From: Whalleya microplaca
Lineage: Eukaryota; Ascomycota; Sordariomycetes; Xylariales; Xylariaceae
Assembly (NCBI GenBank): GCA_022497155.1
Contig: MU385755.1
Coordinates: 62,001 to 126,000 of the forward strand
Length of the DNA: 64,000 bases
Direction: 5' to 3'
Part shown: positions 11,882 to 22,599 of the stretch, one piece after another
How the letters are laid out: each line of letters begins with the position of its first letter
Numbering within the stretch: the first letter of the stretch is position 1
The notes under the pieces: generated by a model
Databases searched by the model: none
The model's input: only the letters and a program-made list of their open reading frames with translations
Told to the model about the DNA's origin: nothing
Made by a program: the position numbers and the translations under genes

Positions 11882-12709
11882 CTAGCTCTCTGTCTTGTTC
11901 TGAATTGTCGGCCGAATTTTGGTTTTGAAGTCATGACAATCTCCGACCACCTCGACCGGTACTCGATATCTTCGATGCTCCAGGGCGCTCCTCACATGCC
12001 TGTGCACTTGCAGAAAGAGATCTATATGTTTCAAGACAGGGCAGTATAGCAGATCGTCACAACGCACCGTTTTCTTCCTCAATGACGGATGCGTATGGCC
12101 CTCCGCATAACGGTGGAGGGGCACGAATCCAAAAGGGTGCAAGGCCGTCTCGTGCGGTGGCAGGCGTTCGCGCGACAGAGGGACATCAAAAGGCACCAGA
12201 GTAACTTTCTTCAGAGGGCACCCGTCACCCATGTACCGCTTCAGCCATCGCACCCAAGGCTTCAGTGAGTTTGGTCTAAAAAGTATGGGCATGGCGAATT
12301 GGCGCGGTTTGAGAAGCTTGAGACTGATCATGTGCCGATGATTTTGTGGACGAGTAAAGTAGAAGACGTCCTTCTCGCAGCTTCCCCAGATAAAATTCGA
12401 GTGAATCTTGTCAATCTGGATGTCAGTATCATCCTGTGAAGTCGCTTCCATGAAGCGGACAGGCTTGCTGTGTATTCTGAGCTGTTCGTACGCCGGGGGA
12501 GGACCAAGTAATTCGACCAATTTCCGTGTCAAGAAGGGAGTACCATCGGCAAGATAGGTGAGATGGACGAAAGTGCCAGGAGTCACACTATCATGAAACA
12601 CATGAAAAAGACTCAGGTCAGGGAAAGAGTCCCAGAAGAAGTTGGCAATCATGTTTCGTATCTCGGGTGGGAGTTTGCTGAACAACTTGAGCCCTTCGGG
12701 GTTTGCCAT
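11882..12709 (-). CDS. 2EXR domain protein
   Basis: A single-exon 275-aa protein of the fungal 2EXR type. The N-terminal motif KLFSKLPPEIRNMIANFFW (about residues 8-26) is the signature LPxEIRxxIW box, which looks like a degenerate F-box and is common in very large Pezizomycotina families of unknown role. The ATG at 12709 (MANPEGLKLF) is chosen because the motif begins close behind it, as usual for the family; the frame stays open 40 codons further upstream with another ATG. The remainder is basic and His-rich without another recognisable domain. The function is unknown; a protein-interaction role is only a family-level guess. Confidence 0.82.
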   Translation of the reverse strand: MANPEGLKLFSKLPPEIRNMIANFFWDSFPDLSLFHVFHDSVTPGTFVHLTYLADGTPFLTRKLVELLGPPPAYEQLRIHSKPVRFMEATSQDDTDIQIDKIHSNFIWGSCEKDVFYFTRPQNHRHMISLKLLKPRQFAMPILFRPNSLKPWVRWLKRYMGDGCPLKKVTLVPFDVPLSRERLPPHETALHPFGFVPLHRYAEGHTHPSLRKKTVRCDDLLYCPVLKHIDLFLQVHRHVRSALEHRRYRVPVEVVGDCHDFKTKIRPTIQNKTES

Positions 12710-13717
12710 GGTCGTTCTCCAGATGTCCAAGCAGTTAACGGCTGAAGGCGAGCAGAGCAAGATGATGAGACATAGATTGTGGGTTGTCCGTGTTGAATGT
12801 GTTTTACTAGGATTGATATACCTAGGCAACAGGATTTGAAAGCCTAAGTATACCTCGAGTTCTCCGTACGGAATAAGGTATCAACGCTGGTTGCCTTGTC
12901 AGGTATTATATTTCCAGGATGCTCAACGAAATCACCACGTTGGTTGTTAGCCAGTCATGCCATACACTCGTTGTCTAGCACGATATAAAAGACTGGGCCC
13001 AGGCTATCAAACAATCTCTCTTCTCCTCGCTGCGAGAGGCCTGCAGGCACATAATTAGTTCCTCAAGGGGATCCTGCTTAGGGGCTTGCAGGCACCGCTG
13101 CCTTGCTGGAATTGTACAGGAGTATCACTATTAATGAGCCAGTTTGTTAAACTCAACACCATGACTGATGCCGCCGTGGGCCTTCAACTTCGAAGCTTAG
13201 TCCGCCTCTATTGGCGCGTCAGTAACACGTTTACCAAGGTCCTGTTAAGGGAGCCTGCAAACTCTAGGGCAGAGCATATGAGACCCTTGATCTTTACTTG
13301 TGGGTGTAGCAACATCAATGATATGACTACATCACCGTGTGTATCCTCAGGTGTATAGCATAATGACGATGCATGCAACTTTTACCATAAACCCAACACA
13401 GGCAACACATAATAAAGATCCCTAGAGTCCCATCGTATACGGCAATATCATGTTATTCGGGGGCATCATTCTATTAGACAATAATTAAATTATATGCCCT
13501 CTTGTATATTCTTTCGCCCCCATCGTCTAGGTATCATCAAGTTAAGGGAAATTAGCCATCATTGGCGGGTATAGTTTCCTCGTTCTCTTCACCACCTAGC
13601 GTCCTTGAAGGGTATAATTTCATCAGGTAATAAACATTATACATTCTTCGCTCTAACAATACTATGTAACCCAGCAAACTCGTGAACCAAAAATGACCTC
13701 GCTAGTTTCCTAAGAGA
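12710..13717. other. Intergenic
   Basis: About 1 kb upstream of the 2EXR gene and downstream of the epoxide-hydrolase-like gene. An open frame at 13086-13358 has no family resemblance. I see nothing else. Confidence 0.5.
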
Positions 13718-15654
13718 TCACCTCTTCTCATCATCTGGTTGCGGTTGCGGTTGCGGTACAGGAGTGTCTTCGCTCTTCTCGTGCTGTGGCTGCGCCTTTT
13801 CATCTGCAATTGGTGCCAGATGACCCGGGCTAGGTGTCGCGGGCGAAGAAGGCCACGTCTTTCCGGGGATAGTCTCGCTGCTTCCTATCGCTGTCTCATC
13901 GCTGACCCCACGCTGTGGCTGTCCTCGCTCCTCCTCCGCCTGTGGAGGTACTAGGAGCGCTGGATCTGGCTTTGCCGGTGCGGATGTTCCCTCCGTACCA
14001 GCGGTATCATCGTGTATCACCACTTGCTCCAAAGGAGCCACGCCTGCTGGTGATGCCGGTCGCAATCGGGGATCTGATTTCAGGATTGCCTGTGCGAGCC
14101 CTCTTACACCCTCTACAATTATTTCAGGTCGTTCCCAAGCCAGCAGTCCCGACTTCCCGCCCGCTCGATGAGTATAGACGACATTGTATTTTGCATTAGC
14201 CCAACTGGGACACGTATAGCAGTCCCTTACATGGCCTGGCATTAACGGGGTCGATGCACTCAAGGTGCCGGCTCCGCTCTCGGGCTCAGGCGCTGATTGT
14301 GGTGGCTCATCGCCTAGGAATACCGTGATTCCAACCTTCGGCCTTGACACTGGTTTCTTAACTACCTCCGGGTGTTGCAAAGAATACGCCCAGAACCTCA
14401 TGGCTGCTTCAGGTCCAGGTAGCCAAGCTAGTTGCGTAAAATTGATTATTTCTGTCGGGGTGAATTCCTTCTTCGGCCCAAGTAGGCGAAGACTCTTCAA
14501 TACAGAGACCAAAAACCCCGTTGGCGAGTCGCACAGGGCGTATGCCAAAGTATTAGGATCCGCACATCCTAATCGGTTGAGACCAAACTGCGCGGGTGCT
14601 GGTGGTTTCTTTGGCGCATTAATGTAACCATTTCGCTTCAGGGCGAAGAAGTCTTCGCTCTGGTACCCTAAGACCGGAGCACGGAAGAAACTGGCAAACG
14701 ACCACTTCACCCATTCAATCGGCGCTTCTTTGAGCTTAGGCTTTCTAAGTGGCGGAGATATGAAGTGTACTCCTAAGCAGGCGCTCGGGTGTTGCGACGC
14801 TAGATAATCAGCCAGCTTATAATCGATTTCAGCTGGTGAAGCAGCTCCAGAGCTTGCATTTGTCACCAGGTAATGCGGATACGAAAGCCGGTGCATTAGC
14901 GAGGCCAATATATCTGCTGTGGCTGAGATTACAGCGGTGTTGTTCGGGAAAGCATCGCTGAATCCTAACCCGGGCAGAGAAGGTATGACCAAGTGGAAAG
15001 GCTGGTTATTGGCAGCATCCTCTGGGTCTGTGAGCGGCTTGACAAGATGCCCTAGTGAAAGATTTGAGAAAGGAAAAGGAGGTATTAAAAGAAGTGGTAC
15101 TGCATTTGAATGAGGTGAACGAATGTGGACGAAGTGAATTCTAATAGTTGTTTCACTGGAGGGAATCGTAAGTCCAGTGCGAAATTGGGCTAGCTGAGAG
15201 TTCAGCTGATCTTCCTGTTCTCGCCATGAATATTGTTCAAGCCTACTCAAAGTTTAGTCTTTCAGATCTCTCGAAAGTTTAAAAGTCATTAAACAAAGTC
15301 TATTGATAAAAGAGAGCTGATGATTGAGAGCAAGGATAAACATGACATAACAACTCTGGTTGCTAAAGACTATTATTACATGAAGACTTACCAAAAGTCA
15401 ATTAGTGGTTCTATTTGAGACTTCGGCTCCCACCAATCTGTCGATTTTGGTTCCGACAGCTCGTGAGGCAATCTTGTCACTTCAAGTTTCTGTCTCGTGA
15501 GGTCTAAATATTTTGACGAGACCTGTTGAAAGGAAACGAGACATCAGCCACAGATCTCTTTGGCTTAAATTGGTAAGTGACTCACGTGTATTCTGTATGG
15601 CTTAACCTCGTCGTCTGGGGCAGCACCGCCGGCAGTAACAGCCTCAGTAGCCAT
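13718..15654 (-). CDS. Epoxide-hydrolase-like alpha/beta hydrolase, catalytic residues not recognisable
   Basis: A 574-aa protein with exons 15654-15586, 15522-15392 and 15242-13718. The N-terminal 80 residues are an epoxide hydrolase N-terminal (EHN) domain: IHVSSKYLDLTRQKLEVTRL, PHELSEPKSTDWWEPKSQIE, PLIDFWLEQYSWREQEDQLN. The alpha/beta hydrolase part keeps the fold cues IRIHFVHIRS, FHLVIPSLPGLGFSDAF, WVKWSFASFF-like lid sequence, LAYALCDSPTGF and LLAWERPEI. The usual oxyanion HGWPG is replaced by LLIPPFPFS (about 117-125), and the nucleophile elbow GGDWG by VTNASSGAA (about 193-201), so no nucleophilic Asp is visible there; the region of the catalytic His reads GGKSGLLAWERPE instead of GGHFA. 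The C-terminal ~120 residues are a Pro/Glu/Gln-rich tail ending in repeated PQ. It may be a non-enzymatic family member or have altered chemistry. It is divergent from the AYR1-like gene. Confidence 0.85.
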
Positions 15655-16952
15655 CTCAACTTATATCCAGCGCGATTATCTCACAACGACCATGGCAAAA
15701 TATAGTAAGCGAGCGAAAGCGAGTGACGAGAAAACAACAGGAAACACATCAGAGGCATAATTGAATAAAAACAAGCTCATCATATTTCTTGATCCTGTTT
15801 CCGAACGAGCAGTAATTATAACTACGTTTTAAGGGTCCTGGGTGGCTTGAACCATGTGGCTAACTGCCCAGTTTAGCAAGCCCGAAAACAGGGCAGAACC
15901 AAGATCGAGTCTAGCTGGCTGGCCAATTGAACACACCAGGACCCTGAATCAGCTGTAGGGCATCGAGTACAAGTGGCGGTGCACACGTACACCTCGCGGA
16001 GAAGCGGAAATGATCGGCCAGGGGTGGCTCAAATCTGTTTGGTTGAAGACTTGATCTTGCAGTCTTGCTACATTGACAACTGGAATATCGATAAATCCCG
16101 TCCCTGTAAATTATCGACTTTCCAAGACTTCCGTGGGTGTAAACCAAGAACTCAGTAGGACTTGTGTGTTTACAAGGCAGCTCGCCTATAACGCCCCTGG
16201 TCATTACGTTAAAGCAAGGTTGTGTCCCTGATAAGCTTATATATACTTGTAATAACTTTATGCAAGCCTGTCAAGGCCCTGGTGCCATCCGAAAGCGGCG
16301 GACCGGCTCTGGCCATTAATTGATACAGTAATAATAACAACAGGAGGTATTGGCTAAGCGTTCTTGAATCAGAGCTTCAGTATAAATACTGTGAAGATCT
16401 GTCGTTTTACAAATTATCAGAAGATACTAGTGACGGCGAACTGTATGGAGGCGCCATTGAAAAAGGATGGCCATACCTCTACTGGTAGTCAGCCACTTGC
16501 AGGTCCCTTGTCACAGCTGAATTGCAATTTCGCAAGCCAATGGCTATTTTAGGGACCCAAGATCATATGAAGGCCCACTCCAATCGCATAGTCCATTGTG
16601 TCGTACAGTTTACATACATATGAGCATCTGTGGCACCTGCAAGTAGCTGACAGTCAGCAGAGGTATGGTCGTCACTGAATGTGCCTTTGTAGGTGATAAA
16701 AGAAGTCTATTGTTACGTCGATCACTCGTCAAAAGGCCCTTAACCACACTTTAGGAATAGTTCTCAACTGCAAAACACCTAATGGTGACGATATGGCGGG
16801 GCCGATAGATGAAACTGTTTCGGTCATTCGCGGTTCGGCCATTAGATGCTAAACATCCGACGACCACGAGATGGTATATAGGTAGGTATTCGACCGTAAT
16901 TCGTTGGTCCTCGTGACTGCATTCTTCCTCACTCATCGACAAAAATTCCGCA
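15655..16952. other. Intergenic, divergent promoter region
   Basis: A 1.3-kb spacer between the epoxide-hydrolase-like gene (minus) and the AYR1-like gene (plus). No gene, RNA or marked repeat is seen. Confidence 0.5.
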
Positions 16953-17852
16953 ATGTCCGCCCCTAAGAGAACAGTCCTTATCACCGGGTGTAGCAAAGGA
17001 GGAATAGGCGATGCGCTTGCCCGCGAGTTTCACCGTCAAGGACTCCGAGTATTTGCGACGGCGAGGAATCTAGAAAAGGTACGGCATCTTCAAGATGCTG
17101 GTATCGAAGTCCTACAGCTGGATGTTGTAGATCAAGATTCTATCCGTAACGCGGTCGCCGAGGTGTCGAAACTCACAGGTGGCACCCTGGATATCCTCGT
17201 CAACAACTCGGGATTGGGCTATCAGATGCCGATGTTGGACGCCGATCTTGACGACGCGCGCAAACTCTTTGAAGTAAATGTTTGGGCAGTTTTAGCCATG
17301 TGTCAAGCGTTTACACCACTGCTAGCTGCCGGAACAACTGAAGGGGCACCGAGTCGCATCCTCAACATCGGTTCTGTTTGTGCCCGCACCAACGTGCCAT
17401 GGCAGGGGATCTACAACTCCAGCAAGGCCGCTGTTTGCATGCTCAACGACAACCTGCGCATAGAGCTGTCGCCCTTGGGCATAGAGGTGTTGCACGTTTT
17501 CACTGGCGGCATTCGGACCAATTTCATAGAGAACTCGACAGGCACCAAGTTGCCTGCTGGTAGCATATACGAGCCGGTTAAAGATATCATCGAGGCAGAC
17601 CTAGCTGGAAATGGGTCGAAGGATCAACAAACTATGTCGCCGGATACCTACGCGAAAGCCGTCGTGAAGAACACTCTGAGCTGGTGGCCGTCAAAGACAT
17701 TGTGGATAGGGGGCGGTGCACGTAGTGCCTGGCTTGGTGAGCATTTTGGGACGGCCACGCTGATGGACTGGGTTATAACAAACTTCATCGGATGGTCTAT
17801 GGGAGGGTTAAAGGAGAGGTTAACCAAAGCAAGGAAAGGGTCGAGTACATGA
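16953..17852 (+). CDS. Short-chain dehydrogenase, 1-acyldihydroxyacetone-phosphate reductase-like
   Basis: A single-exon 299-aa classical SDR. It has the nucleotide-binding TGCSKGGIG (11-19), the NNSG motif (84-87), the catalytic Ser141 in NIGSVCA and Y154-x3-K158 in YNSSK. The spacing and the TGCSxGGIG form match yeast AYR1, an NADPH-dependent reductase of 1-acyl-dihydroxyacetone phosphate in the ER and lipid droplets. A moderately hydrophobic C-terminal stretch (LMDWVITNFIGWSMGG) could associate with membrane or lipid droplets. Fungal AYR1-like paralogues are numerous and some act on other ketones or in secondary metabolism, so the exact substrate is uncertain. No intron is needed. Confidence 0.85.
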   Translation: MSAPKRTVLITGCSKGGIGDALAREFHRQGLRVFATARNLEKVRHLQDAGIEVLQLDVVDQDSIRNAVAEVSKLTGGTLDILVNNSGLGYQMPMLDADLDDARKLFEVNVWAVLAMCQAFTPLLAAGTTEGAPSRILNIGSVCARTNVPWQGIYNSSKAAVCMLNDNLRIELSPLGIEVLHVFTGGIRTNFIENSTGTKLPAGSIYEPVKDIIEADLAGNGSKDQQTMSPDTYAKAVVKNTLSWWPSKTLWIGGGARSAWLGEHFGTATLMDWVITNFIGWSMGGLKERLTKARKGSST

Positions 17853-18821
17853 ACCAGGAGTTATTGGTACGAAAAATGGTCAAGCGTACATAGGGCTTCA
17901 TAATGTCGCTTAACCTGAGGTGTGTTTTGCGATACAGGAAGTTTCAGGCAGCATCGAGAAAAATACGTAATGTTAAGTGTTGTTGGAGTAGAGCATTTAA
18001 GGTTTGGATGTACTATATAGTCCAGTAACTAAAGTCCTATCCTAATGGATAAACATCATTGCAAATACTACTTACTCCTGACTCTTGCTCCATAAGCCTC
18101 CATATGTGTACCCCTTTTCGCTTACATAACTAATAGCGATGATTTCTCAAGTCTCCTGATATATATGAAATTGCCATATCAGACCTTTCATGGTTTTTCG
18201 CAGATTCTCCACATCAGTGCGTAGTTCATAATGATCTAAACTGTACGGGAAGTGTCATATGGAGTAGCTGCACATTGCTTCCAAATACGAGAGCTTGCGA
18301 AACCCTTCATTGACAGCGAACCACAAAGATCCTTGACAAGTATATCATCACGAACCAGCCACGCATTCATTGAAACCTGTCAGTCTTTGGAAACATAATG
18401 TCATATCGGAAAACAGCAATAGCTAGGAAGTGAACCATGAGTGCATGATGGTGTTTACTTAGTCTCATGTTATAGTCATAGTACCTTTATCGAGCTGCAT
18501 TCAGTTGCAAAGCAAGCACTGACTATTATCTCATTCAGTTTATCACTTATAAGGCATGCCAATAGCAATTCTCCAAGTAGCGCGAGATGACTCTTCTACG
18601 TCAGAAAATATGTGCATTCGTGTCATTCATTATATTCCTCCTAGTATTAGATCAGACTCAAATATCGAGTCTAAGTATTAAGTGAGTAGTGTTTTGCCTT
18701 TCCGGAGGCCTCGATATGATACAGTGTACAATAGACGAATCTTTCCCATAGAAAGATTTACCCGAGAGGAGATACAAGCTCAGCCAGTCGCACGAGATCA
18801 GGCTAGAGTGTAAAGTTAGGC
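17853..18821. other. Intergenic, convergent
   Basis: Nearly 1 kb of AT-leaning sequence between the AYR1-like gene and the small membrane protein gene, without any long open frame or recognisable element. Confidence 0.55.
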
Positions 18822-19184
18822 TTAAGCTTCACTTCCAGATTCGTCGTTCTTGTCTTTTCTCATCCAGCGCAGGAAGACCCTGATCCAGAAGATAGACTCG
18901 ATTGTGCCATATATGCTTAGTATGACGATGACTATGATTTTTGTGTTCCTCGTCATACCCAGTCCTTTGAAGAAGGACTCTGTGTTGGGAATATCTTCTG
19001 GCGTAGAAGACTTCTTATCTGATTTCTTTGTTGCAAGGCGAGAACTGGTTGAGAACCTCAAAGTAGTGCTACCAGTCGAGTGATGTGAGTTGGCGTTAGG
19101 CCTATTTGGAAGGTTGTTTGAAGTAAACCGCTGGCGGCGAATAGCATTTTTGCCAATAGGCACTGCGAAACGAGTGGACAACAT
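18822..19184 (-). CDS. Small single-pass protein with mitochondrial-type presequence
   Basis: A 120-aa protein that I do not recognise by family. The first ~54 residues are rich in Arg, Ser, Thr and Asn and free of acidic residues, ending near LRFSTSSRLATKK, where an R-x-F-S/T-S-S pattern resembles a mitochondrial processing site. After a short charged linker comes FFKGLGMTRNTKIIVIVILS, and a single hydrophobic helix spans about residues 82-105, followed by a basic then acidic tail (RWMRKDKNDESGSEA). This architecture suggests an inner-membrane mitochondrial protein, possibly a respiratory or assembly accessory factor, but no specific function can be assigned. It is intronless, with an ATG start and a TAA stop. 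Coding status rests on the coherent architecture rather than on a known homologue. Confidence 0.65.
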   Translation of the reverse strand: MLSTRFAVPIGKNAIRRQRFTSNNLPNRPNANSHHSTGSTTLRFSTSSRLATKKSDKKSSTPEDIPNTESFFKGLGMTRNTKIIVIVILSIYGTIESIFWIRVFLRWMRKDKNDESGSEA

Positions 19185-19932
19185 GTCTGAGACTGGAGTT
19201 AGGTGATAATAATATTCAATAATGACTGAATGAGATAAGCGAATGTAATGAATTGGAAGAGACTTGGGTTTTGTGAACGAGTTAGATACCTAGAATTATA
19301 AGTAAGGAAGAACTGGATGGCAGCTGAGCATAGTTGAGTCATAAAGACGGATGACTCGATATGTATATATATATATCTTTCTTGGCACCTGAAAATTCAC
19401 TTGACCCCCAAAGGCTACTACCACCTCCCTTCGAGTCCGGCAATTGATGTATGTGCCCCCTTAGGCACTTGTTTAATCAAAATGGCAAAATCAAGATATA
19501 CTTTCTTACTGAAAACTTCGATTGCGCCTTTCATTTAGAGGCTTGTCTTTCATTCAAGTAGACTGCAGTATGAACATTTGGCCGCCTTATTGGGTCCCAC
19601 CCAGCCAGAACATTGTGTAAGCCAGGTTGATGAAGGAAGCGGTGCCCATGTAAGCTATAAATTCACTGGAAGTTCGAGACTTGACCATCTAGGTATGTCT
19701 CTTCTTCAGTGTCCCTCCGGTTCAAGTAGGCTGAGAAGAACCCAGTTTCTACTCTACTACGCTATAGTTATCATCTTACCTAGCCCTTAAGAAAGGTTCT
19801 ATCTAACATTAGTACTGAATGATTCAATCTCTTCAGGATATCATTATGAAGGCATGAGAGTCAGAGTAGATAGAGGTGGGTGAAAAAAGGAAAAACAAGA
19901 AAAAAAGAAAGAACCTATGTATCATAGGTAGA
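19185..19932. other. Intergenic
   Basis: This region between the small membrane protein gene and the tRNA gene holds a short TA-rich run near 19360 and, at its end, the A-rich tract (T-rich on the minus strand) that likely terminates the tRNA. No gene is seen. Confidence 0.5.
19900..19906 (-). terminator. Pol III oligo-T terminator for tRNA-Gly
   Basis: Seven consecutive T residues on the minus strand, about 27 nt after the tRNA 3' end, with further T runs behind it. This is the expected RNA polymerase III stop signal. Confidence 0.55.
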
Positions 19933-20003
19933 TGCACTAGCCGTGAATCGAACACGGTGCTCAAACATGGGAAATTTGAAGGTTACCATTACCCCACTAG
20001 TGC
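19933..20003 (-). tRNA. tRNA-Gly (anticodon CCC)
   Basis: A 71-nt intronless tRNA that folds by eye. Acceptor GCACTAG pairs with CTAGTGC, followed by discriminator A. The D stem GGGT pairs with ACCT around loop AATGGTA. The anticodon stem CAAAT/GTTTG (one G-T pair) encloses loop TTCCCAT, anticodon CCC, decoding GGG. The T arm is CCGTG-TTCGATT-CACGG. The AATGGTA D loop and TTCGATT box B are typical of eukaryotic glycine tRNAs. Fungal CCC tRNAs are low copy compared with GCC. Confidence 0.95.
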
Positions 20004-20378
20004 TTAATCGTCGATGATTTATTATTGATTAAGTAGTGTAGCCATTATGTGAGGCTAGTAGACAGTTTGAAAAAATTACTGATTACGGTGCGATGTATCT
20101 GAGATGGTGGAATACACCTGGGCATGCTTAGGTCACATACAGTTGTAGGTATGAATACAACTGTCAAGGTATCGCTGAATATGTTACTGCCGGATTACTG
20201 CCGGATTACTGCCGGATTTTAGTGAGCTAGCTGACTAACTTAAGTGCTGTAGCACCTAAGGTAGAGAGCTCCATCACTACCTTACCCCACCACCTGCCAC
20301 AGCCAAGCCTCCATTCTATAGTTCTACCTAACCTCTAATATTCCGGTACACATATCTATAACCAGTACCTCCTAGAAG
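20004..20378. other. Intergenic, divergent (tRNA / GET4)
   Basis: Upstream region shared by tRNA-Gly(CCC) and GET4. It contains a three-copy 11-bp tandem repeat and, closer to GET4, a C/A-rich leader. Confidence 0.5.
20184..20216. repeat. 11-bp tandem repeat, three perfect copies
   Basis: Three perfect head-to-tail copies of TTACTGCCGGA, about 165 bp before the GET4 start codon. Confidence 0.95.
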
Positions 20379-21451
20379 ATGAGTGGCAAAGGGAACAAGA
20401 TCGAAAAGATCATTTCCCGCTTACAGCAGCGGATCAGCGAGGGGCAGTTCTACGAGGCTCAACAACAGACCCGCGTGGTGGCAGCTCGATACACGAAAGC
20501 GTCTAACTGGAGTGCCGCCATCGATGTCCTCTACAATGTTGCGCAGCCCCTTCTGAAGGCTGGACAAGGCGGAAGCGGTGGTGATCTCTGCGTTCTGCTG
20601 GTCGATACGTACAAGCAGGCGGAGCTGAAGCCAGATTCGGCGGCCAAGGGCAAGCTCTTGACATGCTTGCGATTGTTTGATAGCGAGGAGCCTACGCGCA
20701 AGAAATACATTGGGGAGATGATAGCGTAGGTCCCTTGCCTTGCTTTTCTATTTCTTCCTTCGCCAAACTATCTACTAACTGATGTTTACCTAGATGGTCC
20801 TCCAAATATGGCGAATACCCCGCAGGCGATCCCGAGCTCCATCATGTCGCAGGCTCTTTGTACGCAGAAGAGCAACAGCCATACGACGCCGAAAGACACT
20901 TGATACTGGGCACCAGGGACTCCGCCGAGGTGCTGGCGCGTATGGAGTATGAATGGTACAAGGAAGACGATGCACACACAGCCGCATTGTATGCCAGCCG
21001 AGCTGTGCTACCATACCTTCTCACCGGTAACGTCCGAGCAGCCAACACATGCTACCAAATATTCACCAGCGCCCTCACTCAAGACAAGCAAGGCCAGCTT
21101 GGCGTCCAGGACGTGAGCAGCAATACCGCCGACATACGAGTCTATCCTAGCATACCACTCCTCAACTTCCTCGGCCTTCTCTTACTCGTCATCCAGAGAG
21201 GCAGCGCGGACCTCTATAAACAGCTGGCGGCCAAATATGCTAGCCATCTGAAGGATCTCGAGATATGGAACGAGTCGCTGGAGATGATTGCCGAGATGTA
21301 CCTGGGGATCCAGCGGCCGCGGCAGAGCAACCCTCTGATGGACATGATGAGCGGCTTCTTCGGCGGCGGTGGAGCTCCGGCGAGCGGGGGTGCAAGAAGA
21401 CCGGCCGTGAAGGCGCCCACGTCGATGCCGGCTGCAGAAGGTCTGGACTAG
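20379..21451 (+). CDS. GET4: GET4, tail-anchored protein insertion factor
   Basis: A 334-aa cytosolic helical-repeat protein that with Get5 bridges Sgt2 and the Get3 ATPase for delivery of tail-anchored membrane proteins to the ER. Exons are 20379-20725 and 20794-21451; the 68-bp intron has donor GTAGGT, a perfect TACTAAC-like branch site and acceptor CTAG. Family blocks are IEKIISRLQQRISEGQFYEA at the N-terminus, YEAQQQTRVVAARY, then after the intron WSSKYGEYPAGDPELHHVAG, QPYDAERHLILGT and VLPYLLTGNVRAANTCY. A further block, LNFLGLLLLVIQRGSADLY, is followed by the C-terminal MMSGFFGGGG segment and a Gly/Ala/Pro-rich tail. The length and order fit the family well. Confidence 0.95.
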
Positions 21452-21534
21452 TTCGTCTGATTAAGCAGTGTAGTAGTCGTAGAGCGCCAGCTATTAGGGA
21501 TGACCGAATGACTCTTGACCATTCATGACGATTT

Positions 21535-22116
21535 TCACTGTGGTCGGGGCTCGGGCTCTGGTTCGAACATCCAGTTATCTTCGGCCAGCGCAGCTACCTG
21601 CGCTTTCATGCTAGCTCGGAGTGCCTCCAAAACCTCTTGATTACGTGTTAGTGTGGCTCCGTCATCCAATGTATCAACACTACCTTCAGGTTGCGCCGGC
21701 GTCCGGTTGTGATTTATTTGATGATGTTTGACTGCCTCCGCCAGCTTCTGCCTCTCTCCTGTAGAACCTATCAGCACCCCTATCCACAGTAGACAAACAC
21801 CCTTTTCCAATCTCAAAGGATATTACTTACGCTCGTTTTCCTGCGCATCGTCCAACGCGCCCTCGTCCGGATCATCGAGCGGCGGCGTCGGTGGATCGCC
21901 AACCTCGAACTCGCCGTTCTTATCGCGGATAACGATCTCCGAGGTCTCGGATAGCACATCGACGTCGAGGCGCAGGGTCTCGGCGGAGTTGGAAGAGGTC
22001 GGGGTCGGCCGACGCGTGAGCTGGCTCTGAAAAAGGTTCCGTCGCACCCCGGCCGTGTTGGTGCGCGCTGCTCTATTAGGGCCCGGACGAACGTGAGGGG
22101 GTGGATGGTCTGCCAT
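21535..22116 (-). CDS. Small acidic protein of unknown function
   Basis: A 172-aa protein with exons 22116-21831 and 21767-21535; the junction restores an Arg codon (C|GT) and the frame. The first ~40 residues are Pro/Arg/Thr-rich and probably disordered. A more conserved-looking block follows: TLRLDVDVLSETSEIVIRDK, then a Pro/Asp-rich acidic linker. After the intron a helical region (GERQKLAEAVKHHQ) and a second helix (EVLEALRASMKAQVAALAED) lead into NWMFEPEPEPRPQ at the C-terminus. No transmembrane segment or catalytic motif is visible. I do not recognise the family. It ends tail-to-tail 83 bp from GET4 and is divergent from RAI1, so it sits among conserved housekeeping genes. Confidence 0.72.
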
Positions 22117-22599
22117 CTGCTTCGTTGAGTAGGTCGAGAGTAGGAAAAACGGCGGTTTCTAGATTTCTGTGACGATCTCGTAGGCGACGTCAAGAGTAAT
22201 GATGCTCGCGGCGTGGTGTTTTACATAGAGTATTGGAATTATTAGGTATGAAGAATCTGGGTTGTTTTTGTAAGTAATAATAATCAGCGAACCACTGACT
22301 GGGGGAGGAGGAGTGACTGTCGTTCGTTCACTGGAAGATATGTGGGGTATCCCTGTTCTCAAGCTTCGACAACCTTACTTCAGGTATGGAGCTGCTGTCT
22401 TACACCCACTGTATAAACTAAAGACCTCGACATCTGATTGGGGAATTGCTTGCTTTATAAAGCCTGCCAATCTAAACCGTACATACACTGCTACATAACA
22501 AGCCCTACATAACGGATGAGGCGCACTTTACTCTCATACCGACGTTGGGAACGACTTCATTTTTCTACCTTCTATAACCATAAACCGCTGCGAGGCGTC
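22117..22599. other. Intergenic, divergent promoter region
   Basis: A 483-bp spacer shared by the small acidic protein gene (minus) and RAI1 (plus). An ATG at 22516 is in frame with RAI1. I see no other element. Confidence 0.5.

Noticed and set aside
16121..16136. 16-bp string also present at 4754-4769
   Set aside because: A single shared 16-mer in a 64-kb window is within chance expectation, and the flanks do not match.
22516..22599. Upstream in-frame ATG extending RAI1 by 28 codons
   Set aside because: The start at 22600 matches the usual RAI1 N-terminus; the extension is Arg-rich with no family counterpart. It remains possible.
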